Part shown: one piece after another, positions 14,402 to 22,420 of the stretch
Numbering within the stretch: position 1 is the first letter of the stretch
How the letters are laid out: every line of letters starts with the position of its first letter
Assembly: GCA_020199775.1 (NCBI GenBank)
Contig: JAIVJZ010000040.1
Span: forward strand, 62,001 to 126,000
DNA length: 64,000 bases
Origin: Acidobacteriota bacterium
GTDB lineage: Bacteria > Acidobacteriota > Blastocatellia > Pyrinomonadales > Pyrinomonadaceae
Reading direction: 5' to 3'
Notes under the pieces: model-generated
Told to the model about the DNA's origin: nothing
Database searches by the model: none
The model's input: the letters and a program-made list of their open reading frames with translations, nothing else
Translations under genes and position numbers: made by a program

Positions 14402-15814
14402 ATGAGCATGAATTTATACGAACGTATCCCGAACAACGTGAATCTGGCGGGCGACAAGCGGCTCCAGCGCGCGCTTGAGAAGTGGCTGCCGAATTACCTC
14501 GACTGGTGGCGCGAGATGGGGCCGGACGGCTTTCAGGATAAGGAAGTCTATCTCCGCACGGCCATCAGCGTCGATGCCGACGGTTGGGCAAATTTCGACT
14601 ACGTGAAGATGCCCGATTACCGTTGGGGCATCTTTCTGAAACCGGCCGACGCGAACGCGAAGGTCGGCTTCGGCGACAATCTGGGCATGCCCGTCTATCA
14701 GGAAGTGCCCGGCGAGTTTCGCAACGCGCTGCGCCGCATCATCGTCACGCAGGGCGACACCGAACCCGCCTCCGTCGAACAGCAGCGCGAACTCGGCAAG
14801 ACCTGCCCGTCGCTCTACGACCTGCGCAACCTCTTTCAGGTGAACGTCGAAGAGGGACGCCACCTCTGGGCGATGGTCTACCTGCTCCAACGCTACTTCG
14901 GGCAGGACGGGCGCGACGAGGCCGACGAACTGCTGCAACGCCGCAGCGGCAACCCCGACAAGCCGCGTATCCTCGAAGCCTTCAACCAGCCCTGCGACGA
15001 CTGGCTCAACTTTTTCTGCTTCACGATGTTCACCGACCGCGACGGCAAGTTTCAACTCGCCGCGCTCGCCGAGTCGGGCTTCGAGCCGCTGGCGCGCACC
15101 TGCCAGTTCATGCTGACGGAAGAGGCGCATCACCTCTTCGTCGGCGAGACGGGCGTCGGCCGCGTGGTCAAGCGCACCGCGCAGTTGATGCGCGAAAACC
15201 CGGAGGCGGACGTGCGCCAACTCGGCGGCGTCCCGCTCGACATCCTGCAACGCTACATCAACTTCTGGTTCTCCTACTCGCTCGATCTCTTCGGCGGCGA
15301 GATCAGTTCCAACTCCGCGGACTTCTTCGCCGCCGGTCTCAAAGGCCGCTACAAGGAGCAGGAAAACTACGCGGAGCACACGGCCGCGAACGAACACTTC
15401 ATGCTCACAATCGTCGAAGACGGACGGCTCAAACAGCGCGAAGTGCCCTTGCGTAACGCGCTCAACGAAGTGCTGCGCGGCGAGTACGTCCGCGACTGCG
15501 AACGCGCGTTGACGCGCTGGAACAAGTTTATCCGCGACGAGGGCGTCGGCGGCGAACTGTACCTGCCGAGCACGCGCTTCCACCGCCACGTCGGCGAGTT
15601 CGCCGGGCACACGTTCGACGTGCAGGGCAATCTCATCACCGCGGAAGAGTTCGTGCGACGCCGCGCCGAATGGCTCCCTTCTCTGGCCGACCGCGAGTTC
15701 GTCCGCAGCCTCATGCACCCCGTCACCGAACCGGGCAAGATCGCCAACTGGATCGCGCCGCCCGCCGCCGGGATCAAGGGCAAGCCGTTCGAGTTCGAAT
15801 ACGTGAGACTCTAA
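14402..15814 (+). CDS. boxB: Benzoyl-CoA 2,3-epoxidase, oxygenase subunit BoxB
   Basis: Encodes 470 residues, the length expected for BoxB, the di-iron enzyme that epoxidises benzoyl-CoA with O2 and electrons from BoxA. Carboxylate and His ligands can be placed by comparison with the known A. evansii set (E120, E150, H153, D211, E240, H243): here E121, E151 and H154 in VEEGRHLW, D212 in TDRDG, and E241 and H244 in TEEAHHLF, all shifted by one. It lies 95 bp after boxC behind a heptamer hairpin. The reductase BoxA is not in the window, so the electron donor is unknown. The substrate may be benzoyl-CoA or a substituted aryl-CoA given the neighbours. Confidence 0.94.
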   Translation: MSMNLYERIPNNVNLAGDKRLQRALEKWLPNYLDWWREMGPDGFQDKEVYLRTAISVDADGWANFDYVKMPDYRWGIFLKPADANAKVGFGDNLGMPVYQEVPGEFRNALRRIIVTQGDTEPASVEQQRELGKTCPSLYDLRNLFQVNVEEGRHLWAMVYLLQRYFGQDGRDEADELLQRRSGNPDKPRILEAFNQPCDDWLNFFCFTMFTDRDGKFQLAALAESGFEPLARTCQFMLTEEAHHLFVGETGVGRVVKRTAQLMRENPEADVRQLGGVPLDILQRYINFWFSYSLDLFGGEISSNSADFFAAGLKGRYKEQENYAEHTAANEHFMLTIVEDGRLKQREVPLRNALNEVLRGEYVRDCERALTRWNKFIRDEGVGGELYLPSTRFHRHVGEFAGHTFDVQGNLITAEEFVRRRAEWLPSLADREFVRSLMHPVTEPGKIANWIAPPAAGIKGKPFEFEYVRL

Positions 15815-15823
15815 AGCAAAGTA

Positions 15824-15908
15824 GGAACGCGGAACGATGAACGATGAACAGAAGGCAAAAGCTATTGCTTTCATTCATCGTTCATCGTTCATCCTTCATC
15901 GTTTCATT
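15824..15908. repeat. Heptamer hairpin, AACGATG family
   Basis: Units GAACGAT/GAACGATG on the left are mirrored by ATCGTTC on the right. It fills the spacer from boxB to the TetR-gene ATG. An in-frame ATG at 15844 lies inside the repeat and is not taken as the start. Confidence 0.88.
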
Positions 15909-15909
15909 T

Positions 15910-16611
15910 ATGGCCGCTAACCTTTCGACAGACTTCACGCGCTACGATCAGAAGCTGGAGTTCATCCTGCGCACGTCGGCGCGCATCTTCGCGGAGAAGG
16001 GCTATCACCCGACCTCGATGCGCGACATCTCGCGCGCCACCGAAGTGAGCCTCGCCGGGCTGTACTACTACTGCAAGTCGAAAGAAGAACTGCTCTTTCT
16101 CATTCAGGACAACTGTTTCGGGCGCGTCCACGAACGCCTCCTCGAACGCCTGCGGGAGACGGGCGACCCGGTCGCAAAGTTGCGGCTCGTCATCGAGAAC
16201 CACCTCTCGTTCTTCGCCGCCAACATGGCCGAGATGAAAGTGCTCTCGCACGAGGCCGATTCGCTCGCCGGAGAGATGAGCGAACACGTCAAGGGGCGCA
16301 AACAGCAGTACACGCGCCTCGTCCGCCGCATCCTCTCCGAGGTGCAACAGGCGCGGGCGGGCGCGGGCGATGGCGGCCTCGCGCCGAAACTCGACCTCAC
16401 CGTCGCCACCTATGCCCTCTTCGGCATGATGAACTGGATTTACAACTGGTACGACCCGCGCGGCAAACTCTCCGTCGCAGACCTCGTCGATAATTTCGCG
16501 CGCCTCTTCCTCTCCGGCTTCCTTGCCGGAAACCTCGGCGACGAACTACAGTTCACCCCGAAGACCGCCAAGACGGAACGCCTCAGCGTCTGGCGCGCGC
16601 CGCAATCTTGA
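15910..16611 (+). CDS. TetR-family transcriptional regulator
   Basis: Encodes 233 residues from ATG 15910; the longer in-frame extension would be translated heptamer repeat. The N-terminal helix-turn-helix (ILRTSARIFAEKGYHPTSM, then RDISRATEVSLAGLYYYCKS, about 18-58) is typical TetR. The C-terminal ligand domain ends with FGMMNWIYNWYDPRGKLSV, a pattern I associate with KstR2/FadR-like acyl-CoA-responsive TetR regulators. Embedded in the aryl-CoA island, it probably represses it and is released by an aryl- or acyl-CoA intermediate. The perfect palindrome at 12533-12564 is a candidate operator. Confidence 0.9.
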   Translation: MAANLSTDFTRYDQKLEFILRTSARIFAEKGYHPTSMRDISRATEVSLAGLYYYCKSKEELLFLIQDNCFGRVHERLLERLRETGDPVAKLRLVIENHLSFFAANMAEMKVLSHEADSLAGEMSEHVKGRKQQYTRLVRRILSEVQQARAGAGDGGLAPKLDLTVATYALFGMMNWIYNWYDPRGKLSVADLVDNFARLFLSGFLAGNLGDELQFTPKTAKTERLSVWRAPQS

Positions 16612-16632
16612 CAGTCAGGAAGGGATCAGGCG

Positions 16633-16866
16633 ATGACACGCACATTAACCGCAACCATCCGGCGCGAGAGTGATGGATTCGTCGCGCTCTGTCCTGAGTT
16701 GGACATCGCCAGTCAGGGCGATTCGATTGAAGAGGCGCGCGCCAATTTGAAAGAGGCGGTCGAGTTGTTCCTTGAGAGCGCGCACCCTAACGAGGTGAAC
16801 GAACGACTCAACGCTGAAGTTTACGTTACGACTCTGGAGGTCTCTTTTGGGGAGGCTACAGCGTAG
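16633..16866 (+). CDS. hicB: HicB-family antitoxin
   Basis: Encodes 77 residues with the HicB partial RNase-H-like fold: TATIRRESDGFVALCPELDI and ASQGDSIEEARANLKEAVEL. It is the short form, without an obvious C-terminal DNA-binding domain. The next gene, encoding HicA, overlaps its 3' end by 20 bp. HicB neutralises the HicA mRNA interferase. The pair sits inside the catabolic island between the regulator and the first crotonase gene. Confidence 0.88.
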   Translation: MTRTLTATIRRESDGFVALCPELDIASQGDSIEEARANLKEAVELFLESAHPNEVNERLNAEVYVTTLEVSFGEATA

Positions 16867-17071
16867 GCTGTCAGGCCGCGATGTCTGCGCCATCCTGACC
16901 CGATATGGCTTTGCAGAGGTACGCCGGAAAGGAAGTCACGCGGTCATGCAAAAGGCGACTGACGATTCGACGATTACCGTCCCAGTCCCTTTGCATTCGG
17001 AGTTACGTCTCGGAACATTACAAGCTATCATCCGGCAATCAGGTGTTCCGCGCATTGAATTCGAGTCATAA
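16847..17071 (+). CDS. hicA: HicA-family mRNA interferase toxin
   Basis: Encodes up to 74 residues from a TTG overlapping hicB. The double-stranded-RNA-binding-like fold is visible in SGRDVCAILTRYGFAEVR and RKGSHAVMQK, where the His of GSH is the catalytic residue, followed by ITVPVPLHSELRLGTLQAII. The order antitoxin then toxin is the reverse of E. coli hicAB but common in other HicBA loci. The start is uncertain because the overlap leaves few alternatives. Confidence 0.87.
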   Translation: MGRLQRRLSGRDVCAILTRYGFAEVRRKGSHAVMQKATDDSTITVPVPLHSELRLGTLQAIIRQSGVPRIEFES

Positions 17072-17094
17072 TTTATTAAACGGAGCGAATCGAA

Positions 17095-17928
17095 ATGGCT
17101 GAAGCGGAAGCGAAGGTGCAAGAGACGGAAGCGGGCGGCAAACTCGTGCGGTACGCGGCGGAGGGCGGCGTCGCCGTCTTGACGCTGAACGATCCCCCGG
17201 CGAACACGTACAGCTACGAGATGATGGGCGAACTCGACCGCGCCATCCTCGCGGCGCGCATGGACGAGAGCGTCCAGACAATCGTCATCACGGGGAGCGG
17301 CGAGAAGTTTTTCTGCGCGGGCGCGAACATCGCGATGCTCCAGAGCGTGACGCCCACGTTCAAATACTATTTCTGCCTCCATGCCAACGAGACTTTATCG
17401 CGCCTGGAGCAGACGCCGAAACTCGTCATCGCGGCCATCAACGGCCACTGCGTCGGCGGCGGCCTCGAAGTCGCGATGGCGGCGGACATTCGCGTCGCGC
17501 GCAAGGGCGCGGGCAAGATGGGCTTGCCGGAAGTCTCGCTCGGCGTCCTGCCGGGCACGGGCGGCACGCAGCGGCTCGTGCGCATGGTCGGCAAGTCGCG
17601 CGCGATTGAGTTGATGACGACGGGCGAGCTTTTTGATTTCGAGCGCGGCGCGGAACTCGGCCTCGTCAATCGCGTCTACGAAGCGGAGACGGGCGAGGCG
17701 TTCATGCGTCAGGTGCTGGAATACGCCGCGCGCTTCACCACCCCGCACAAGGCCGCGCACGCCGTCGGCCGCATCAAGCGCGCCGTGCAGACGGGCGCGG
17801 AGATTCCCTTCGAGTCCGCGCTCGCGCTCGAACGCGAACTCCAGCAACAACTCTTCCAATCCGAAGACGCGCGCGAAGGGCTCGACGCCTACACGGCCAA
17901 GCGCAAGCCACAGTTCAAAGGGAGATAA
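17095..17928 (+). CDS. Enoyl-CoA hydratase (crotonase family)
   Basis: Encodes 277 residues. The oxyanion-hole motif FFCAGANIAML and the segment GHCVGGGLEVAMAADIRVA precede GLPEVSLGVLPGTGGTQRL. Both catalytic glutamates of classical hydratases are kept (the E of GGGLE and the E of LPEV). Part of the N-terminal half resembles BoxC (FCAGANI, then FCxxxNET). It likely hydrates an unsaturated ring or ring-opened CoA ester in the aryl-CoA pathway. The ATG has GGAG about nine bases upstream, so unlike the next four genes it has a recognisable ribosome site. Confidence 0.92.
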   Translation: MAEAEAKVQETEAGGKLVRYAAEGGVAVLTLNDPPANTYSYEMMGELDRAILAARMDESVQTIVITGSGEKFFCAGANIAMLQSVTPTFKYYFCLHANETLSRLEQTPKLVIAAINGHCVGGGLEVAMAADIRVARKGAGKMGLPEVSLGVLPGTGGTQRLVRMVGKSRAIELMTTGELFDFERGAELGLVNRVYEAETGEAFMRQVLEYAARFTTPHKAAHAVGRIKRAVQTGAEIPFESALALERELQQQLFQSEDAREGLDAYTAKRKPQFKGR

Positions 17929-17929
17929 G

Positions 17930-18003
17930 TTTCAGGTTTCAAGTTTCAGGACTGAGACTCAACGGTTCTTTAACTTGAAACCTGAAACCTGAAACTTGAA
18001 ACT
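17930..18003. repeat. Heptamer hairpin, TTTCAAG/TTTCAGG family
   Basis: It begins right after the previous stop and ends against CTCTTATG of the next gene. The loop matches the copy at 14307-14388 almost exactly. Confidence 0.9.
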
Positions 18004-18006
18004 CTT

Positions 18007-18792
18007 ATGGAGCAATTCATCAAAGTCCACGCGCGCGAACGCATCCTGACGATCACGCTGGATCGCGCCGAGAAGTTGAACGCTTTCGCGGGACACATGC
18101 GGCGCGATCTGGGCGAGACGCTGGAGCGCGCGGCGAGCGACGACGGCGTGCGCGTGATCGTCATCACGGGCGCGGGGCGCGCGTTCTGCGCGGGCGGCGA
18201 CGTGGCGGCCATGGACGAGATGATGGGGCGCGAGGACGCGGACGAGTTCGCGCGCATGCTCGGCGCGGGGCGTCGCGTGGTGACGGCCATTCGCGAGATG
18301 GTGAAACCCGTGGTCGCTTCGATTAACGGCACGGCATCGGGCGCGGGCTTCAATCTCGCCCTCGCGTGCGACCTGCGCATCGCGGCCGCGTCGGCAAAGT
18401 TCAGCCAGTCGTTCGTGAAGATGGGGCTGCACCCGGATTGGGGCGGGACATATTTTCTGCCGCGCATCGTGCCGCCGAATATCGCCTGCGAGATGTTCTT
18501 CCTCGGCGACGCGATTGACTCGGCGCGCGCGCTCGCGCTCGGACTCGTCAATCGCGTCGTGCCCGACGACGAACTCGCGGCCGAGACGCAGAGACTCGCC
18601 GAACGCCTGCGCGACGCGCCGCCCGAATCCGTCGCCGCCGCCAAGCACGCCGTCTACCTGAGCCCCCACGCCGAACTCGACGAGATGTTGCAGTATGAGA
18701 CCGAAGCGCAACTCCGCTGCTTCCAAACCGGCGAGGCGCGCGAGCGCGTGCGCGCCTTTGTGGAGAAACGCACGCCGCGCCCCGGACGATAA
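18007..18792 (+). CDS. Enoyl-CoA hydratase/isomerase family protein (PaaG-like)
   Basis: Encodes 261 residues of the crotonase fold (FCAGGDVAAMD, GTASGAGFNLALACDLRIA, MGLHPDWGGTYFLPR). Both hydratase glutamates are replaced (Asn in GFNLA; no Glu before MGL). An Asp is retained in HPDWGG, as in PaaG-type ring or double-bond isomerases. A role as isomerase in aryl-CoA degradation is therefore more likely than simple hydration. Translation appears to start at CTTATG with a heptamer hairpin immediately upstream and no Shine-Dalgarno sequence. Confidence 0.9.
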   Translation: MEQFIKVHARERILTITLDRAEKLNAFAGHMRRDLGETLERAASDDGVRVIVITGAGRAFCAGGDVAAMDEMMGREDADEFARMLGAGRRVVTAIREMVKPVVASINGTASGAGFNLALACDLRIAAASAKFSQSFVKMGLHPDWGGTYFLPRIVPPNIACEMFFLGDAIDSARALALGLVNRVVPDDELAAETQRLAERLRDAPPESVAAAKHAVYLSPHAELDEMLQYETEAQLRCFQTGEARERVRAFVEKRTPRPGR

Positions 18793-18794
18793 GG

Positions 18795-18885
18795 AGTTTC
18801 AGGTTTCAGGTTTCAGGTTTCAAGTTAAAGAACCGAAGAACCTCAGTCCTGCAACTTGAAACTTGAAACCTGAAACTTGAAACCT
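18795..18885. repeat. Heptamer hairpin, TTTCAAG/TTTCAGG family
   Basis: The inner loop is the reverse-complement type of the copies at 14307 and 17930, so the element is inserted in the opposite orientation. It spans the spacer between the isomerase stop and the SDR start. Confidence 0.9.
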
Positions 18886-18891
18886 GTGACC

Positions 18892-19674
18892 ATGCGCCTC
18901 GAAGGCAAAATCGCACTTGTGACGGGCGGCGGCCGTGGCATCGGTCGCGCCGTCGCTTTCGCGTTCGCGCGCGAGGGCGCGAGCGTGGCAGTCGTGGCGC
19001 GCACGGCCGGCGAAGTGGAGCGCGTGGCCGCCGGAGTGAGGGGCGAGTGCGGCGTGCGGGCGATGCACGCGACGTGCGACGTGTCGGACGTGGAAAGCGT
19101 GGCGCGCGCGTTCGCCGTCGTCGCGGAGACGTTCGGGCGGGGCGCGGACATTCTCGTCAACAACGCAGGGATAGCCGAGAGCGCGCCCGTCACGCGAACC
19201 GACGACGCGCACTGGCGTCGGCACCTCGCCGTCAACCTCGACGGCACTTTCTACTGCACGCGCGCCGCGCTGCCCGCGATGATCGAACGCGGCTGGGGGC
19301 GCATCATCAACGTCGCGTCCATCGCGGGCAAGACGGGCGCGCCCTACATCGCGGCCTACGCGGCGTCGAAGCACGGCGTGCTCGGCCTGACGCGTTCCGT
19401 CGCGCTCGAAGTCGCGTTGAAGGGCGTGACGGTCAACGCCATCTGCCCCGGCTACGTCGATACGGACATGACGACGCACGCCGTCGAACAGATCGAAGCG
19501 AAGACCGGGCGCACGGCCGCCGACGCGCTCGACCGGATCAAGAGCATGAGCCCGCAAAATCGTCTCGTCACGCCGGAAGAGGTCGCCGCGCTCGCGCTGC
19601 TGCTCGCCTCCGAAGACGGGCGCGGCATCACCGGGCAGGCCATCAACGTTGACGGCGGCAGCGTGTTGTTTTAG
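18892..19674 (+). CDS. Short-chain dehydrogenase (3-hydroxyacyl-CoA dehydrogenase-like)
   Basis: Encodes 260 residues from ATG 18892; the upstream TTG would translate repeat sequence. It is a classical SDR: TGGGRGIGRA cofactor motif (about 11-20), NNAG, catalytic Ser in NVASIAGK, YAASK (Tyr/Lys), and a C-terminal GQAINVDGG. In this context it probably oxidises a 3-hydroxyacyl-CoA intermediate with NAD+, between the hydratases and the thiolytic steps. Substrate cannot be read from sequence. Confidence 0.9.
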   Translation: MRLEGKIALVTGGGRGIGRAVAFAFAREGASVAVVARTAGEVERVAAGVRGECGVRAMHATCDVSDVESVARAFAVVAETFGRGADILVNNAGIAESAPVTRTDDAHWRRHLAVNLDGTFYCTRAALPAMIERGWGRIINVASIAGKTGAPYIAAYAASKHGVLGLTRSVALEVALKGVTVNAICPGYVDTDMTTHAVEQIEAKTGRTAADALDRIKSMSPQNRLVTPEEVAALALLLASEDGRGITGQAINVDGGSVLF

Positions 19675-19677
19675 TAG

Positions 19678-19782
19678 CCATCAGCGGTCAGCCGTCAGCT
19701 TTCAGCAAAGACCTCGATTGAAAGATTATCGCGCCGATTGGTTATTATTTGCTGATGGCTGACCGCTGACCGCTGACCGCTA
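19678..19782. repeat. Heptamer hairpin, GTCAGCC/ACCGCTG family
   Basis: CAGCGGTCAGCCGTCAGC-type units on the left are mirrored by GCTGACC units on the right. It fills the SDR-RidA spacer and ends five bases before the RidA start. Confidence 0.88.
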
Positions 19783-19788
19783 ATTGCT

Positions 19789-20202
19789 ATGAGCTTAAAA
19801 TTCATCAACCCCGAATCGCTCGGACGCCCGCGCGGCTACGCCAACGGCGTGCTCGCACAGCCCGGCGGCGCGTGGCTGTTCATCGCCGGGCAGATCGCGT
19901 GGGACGAAGGACAGAAGATCGTCAGCGCGGATTTTGTCGCGCAGTTCGAGCGCGCGCTGGCGAACGTCCTCTCGGTCGTCCGCGAGGCGGGCGGCACGCC
20001 CGAACAGATCGCGCGCCTCGTCGTCTACGTCACGGACAAAGAGGAATACCGCGCGCGCCGGAGCGAGATCGGAGCGTGCTGGCGCAAGCTCATGGGGCGG
20101 CACTTTCCCGCCATGGCGCTCGTCGAAGTCAAAGCCTTACTCGAAGACGACGCGAAAGTGGAGATTGAAGGCATCGCCATGTTGGTAAATCGTGAATCGT
20201 GA
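19789..20202 (+). CDS. RidA/YjgF-family protein without the catalytic arginine
   Basis: Encodes 137 residues with the Rid fold signature (WLFIAGQIAWDE, NVLSVVREAGGTPEQIARLV, VYVTDKEEY, FPAMALVEVKALL, VEIEGIAML). Classical RidA has Arg105 in the PARS segment and hydrolyses enamines and imines. Here that position is Met (PAMA), so it belongs to a divergent Rid subgroup. Rid-like proteins also accompany the 2-aminobenzoate cluster of A. evansii as I recall it. A role in deaminating the enamine 2-amino-5-oxocyclohexenecarboxyl-CoA is attractive but unproven. Its last residues (NRES) are encoded by the AATCGTG repeat. Confidence 0.88.
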   Translation: MSLKFINPESLGRPRGYANGVLAQPGGAWLFIAGQIAWDEGQKIVSADFVAQFERALANVLSVVREAGGTPEQIARLVVYVTDKEEYRARRSEIGACWRKLMGRHFPAMALVEVKALLEDDAKVEIEGIAMLVNRES

Positions 20203-20261
20203 ATCGTAAATAGTTAAACCCTGATTTCTTCTATTCACGATTTACGATTTACTATTCACGT
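20188..20261. repeat. Heptamer hairpin, AATCGTG/AATCGTA family
   Basis: The left arm overlaps the last codons and stop of the RidA-like gene; the right arm (ATTCACG/TTTACGA) ends at GTCTTATG of the next gene. Confidence 0.9.
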
Positions 20262-20264
20262 CTT

Positions 20265-21068
20265 ATGATTTCTCCGAAAAATTTTCTCTACGAAGTGGGC
20301 GACGAGGGCGTCGCCACGATCACGCTCAATCGTCCCGAACGGCTGAACGCGCTGACGTTTGAAGTCTACCGCGAGTTGACGGATGCGTTCGCCGCGTTGC
20401 AGGACGAACGCGCGGTGCGCGCCGTCGTCATCACGGGCGCGGGGCGCGCGTTCTGTTCGGGCGGCGACGTGCGCGACATCATCGCCGACCTCCAAAAACT
20501 CGACATCGCGGGACAACTCGAATTCACGCGGCTCACCTGCGAACTCATACGCAACCTGCGGAATTTGCGTAAGCCCGTCATCGCGAGTTTGAACGGCGCG
20601 GCGGCGGGCGCGGGCGCGGTCATCGCGCTCGCCTGCGACCTGCGCATCGCGGCGGAAGAGGCGCGCATCGCGTTTCTCTTCGTGCGCGTCGGGCTGTCGG
20701 GCGCGGACATGGGCGCGGCCTATTTGTTGCCCCGCTGCGTCGGTCTGGCGAAGGCGACGGAGTTGCTCTACACGGGCGATTTCGTCTCCGCGCGCGAGGC
20801 CGAACGCATCGGACTCTACAACCGCGTCGTCGCGGCCACGGAACTGGAAGCGGAGACGCGCGCCCTCGCCCTGCGACTCGCGCGCGGTCCCTCGTTCGCG
20901 CTCGGCATGACCAAAGAGATGCTCAACCGCGAGATGCACGTTGACCTCGACACCGCGCTCGAATGGGAGGCGCAGGCGCAATCCGTCTGCATGCAACACC
21001 CGGACTTCCGCGAAGCCCACGAAGCCTTCAACGCCAAGCGCGAGCCGGTGTTCAACAAACAAACGTAA
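20265..21068 (+). CDS. Enoyl-CoA hydratase/isomerase family protein
   Basis: Encodes 267 residues of the crotonase fold (FCSGGDVRDI, AAAGAGAVIALACDLRIA, VGLSGADMGAAYLLPR). Both hydratase glutamates are missing, while an Asp lies in the GADMG loop, again pointing to an isomerase or ring-processing activity. It is the third crotonase of the island and shares most with the PaaG-like protein at 18007-18792. A heptamer hairpin adjoins the start codon with no ribosome site. Confidence 0.9.
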   Translation: MISPKNFLYEVGDEGVATITLNRPERLNALTFEVYRELTDAFAALQDERAVRAVVITGAGRAFCSGGDVRDIIADLQKLDIAGQLEFTRLTCELIRNLRNLRKPVIASLNGAAAGAGAVIALACDLRIAAEEARIAFLFVRVGLSGADMGAAYLLPRCVGLAKATELLYTGDFVSAREAERIGLYNRVVAATELEAETRALALRLARGPSFALGMTKEMLNREMHVDLDTALEWEAQAQSVCMQHPDFREAHEAFNAKREPVFNKQT

Positions 21069-21146
21069 ATCGTGAATCGTAAATCGTAAATAGAAAGAAC
21101 CCGGCTTTTATCTATTTACGATTTACGATTCACGATTTACGATTCG
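21066..21146. repeat. Heptamer hairpin, AATCGTA/AATCGTG family
   Basis: It starts inside the previous stop codon and ends at CGCTTATG of the acyl-CoA dehydrogenase gene. The arms carry three to four units each. Confidence 0.9.
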
Positions 21147-21149
21147 CTT

Positions 21150-22340
21150 ATGGATCGCTTTATCGAAGAGACGCCGTTTTTCACCGCCGAGCATTTACGG
21201 CTGGCGGCGAGTGTCGCCAGTTTCGTGTGGCGGGAGATCGAGCCGCGCGCCGGGGCCGACGAGGGCGAGACGGATCAGGGGAAGTCGGACGAGCGGTTTC
21301 GCGAGTTGGTCGCGTTGTTGGCGCAGGCCGAACTGCTGCGTTACGCGGTGGCGCGACCGCAGGCCGCTGCGTTCGACGTGCGCGCGCTCTGCCTGATCCG
21401 CGAGGAATTGTCTTACTCGTCGCCGCTGGCCGATCTCGCCTTCGTGATGCAGGGACTCGGCACGCACGCGATCAGCCTCGCCGCGCCCGCGCACGTGCGC
21501 GACTTCTGGCTGGCGCGCGCCGCCGAGGGTCGCGCCATCGCCGCCTTCGCGCTGACGGAACCGGAAGTCGGCTCGGACGTGTCCGCCATCCAAACCACCG
21601 CCCGACGCGACGGCGACGGCTACCTGCTCGACGGCCGCAAGCGTTTCATCTCCAACGCCGGGCTGGCCGACTTCTACACGGTCTTCGCGCGCACGGGCAG
21701 CCGCGCCGACGGGCGCGCGGAGATTTCCGCCTTCGTCGTCGGCGCGCGCATGCAGGGTTTCAACGTGCGCGAGCGCACGCGTCTCATCTCGCCGCACCCG
21801 ATTGGCGAAATCGAGTTTGAGCACTTGCGCGTGCCCGCGGAGGATCGCGTGGGGGCGGAGGGCGACGGCTACGGCCTCGCGATGCAAACGCTCGGCACGT
21901 TTCGCGCGTCGGTCGGCGCGGCCGCCTGCGGCATGGCGCGGCGCGCGCTCGACGAAGCCGTCGCTTACGCCCGACGCCGCAAGCAGTTCGGCCGACCGCT
22001 CGCCGCGCACCAGTTGATCCAAGAGAAGCTCGCCGACATGTCCGCCGAACTCGACGCCGCGCGCCTGCTCGTCTACCGCGCCGCCTACCTGCGCGACACC
22101 TACGGCGCGGACGACTCATACGTCACCACGCTCGCGCGCGCCTCAAGCACCGCCAAGCTCTACGCCACCGAAGCCGCGCAGCGCATCATCGATCAAGCCC
22201 TCCAAATTCACGGCGGCGCGGGGCTGGTTCACGGCCACATCATCGAGCGCCTCTACCGCGACGTTCGCGCGCTCCGCATCTACGAAGGCACGTCCGAGAT
22301 ACAGAAGTTAGTTATCGCGCGAGAACTGCTAAAGGAATAG
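21150..22340 (+). CDS. Acyl-CoA dehydrogenase
   Basis: Encodes 396 residues with the full three-domain architecture: N-terminal helices, a beta domain with FALTEPEVGSDVSAIQT (about 130-146) and RKRFISNAGLADFY, and the C-terminal helical domain (VAYARRRKQFGRPLAAHQLI). The catalytic base is Glu of IYEGTSEIQ (about residue 379). It would introduce a double bond into a (cyclic) acyl-CoA, with electrons passed to ETF. It is part of the beta-oxidation-like set and starts at CTTATG after a hairpin. Confidence 0.94.
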   Translation: MDRFIEETPFFTAEHLRLAASVASFVWREIEPRAGADEGETDQGKSDERFRELVALLAQAELLRYAVARPQAAAFDVRALCLIREELSYSSPLADLAFVMQGLGTHAISLAAPAHVRDFWLARAAEGRAIAAFALTEPEVGSDVSAIQTTARRDGDGYLLDGRKRFISNAGLADFYTVFARTGSRADGRAEISAFVVGARMQGFNVRERTRLISPHPIGEIEFEHLRVPAEDRVGAEGDGYGLAMQTLGTFRASVGAAACGMARRALDEAVAYARRRKQFGRPLAAHQLIQEKLADMSAELDAARLLVYRAAYLRDTYGADDSYVTTLARASSTAKLYATEAAQRIIDQALQIHGGAGLVHGHIIERLYRDVRALRIYEGTSEIQKLVIARELLKE

Positions 22341-22417
22341 CCGTCAGCCATCAGCTATCAGCGTTCAGCCAAGCAGGTTGGATTTGCTGACGGCTGATAG
22401 CTGACGGCTGACAGCTA
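22340..22417. repeat. Heptamer hairpin, GTCAGCC/ATCAGCT family
   Basis: CCGTCAGCCATCAGC units are mirrored by GCTGACGGCTGATAGC units. It fills the spacer from the dehydrogenase stop to the monooxygenase start. Confidence 0.9.
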
Positions 22418-22420
22418 TTT

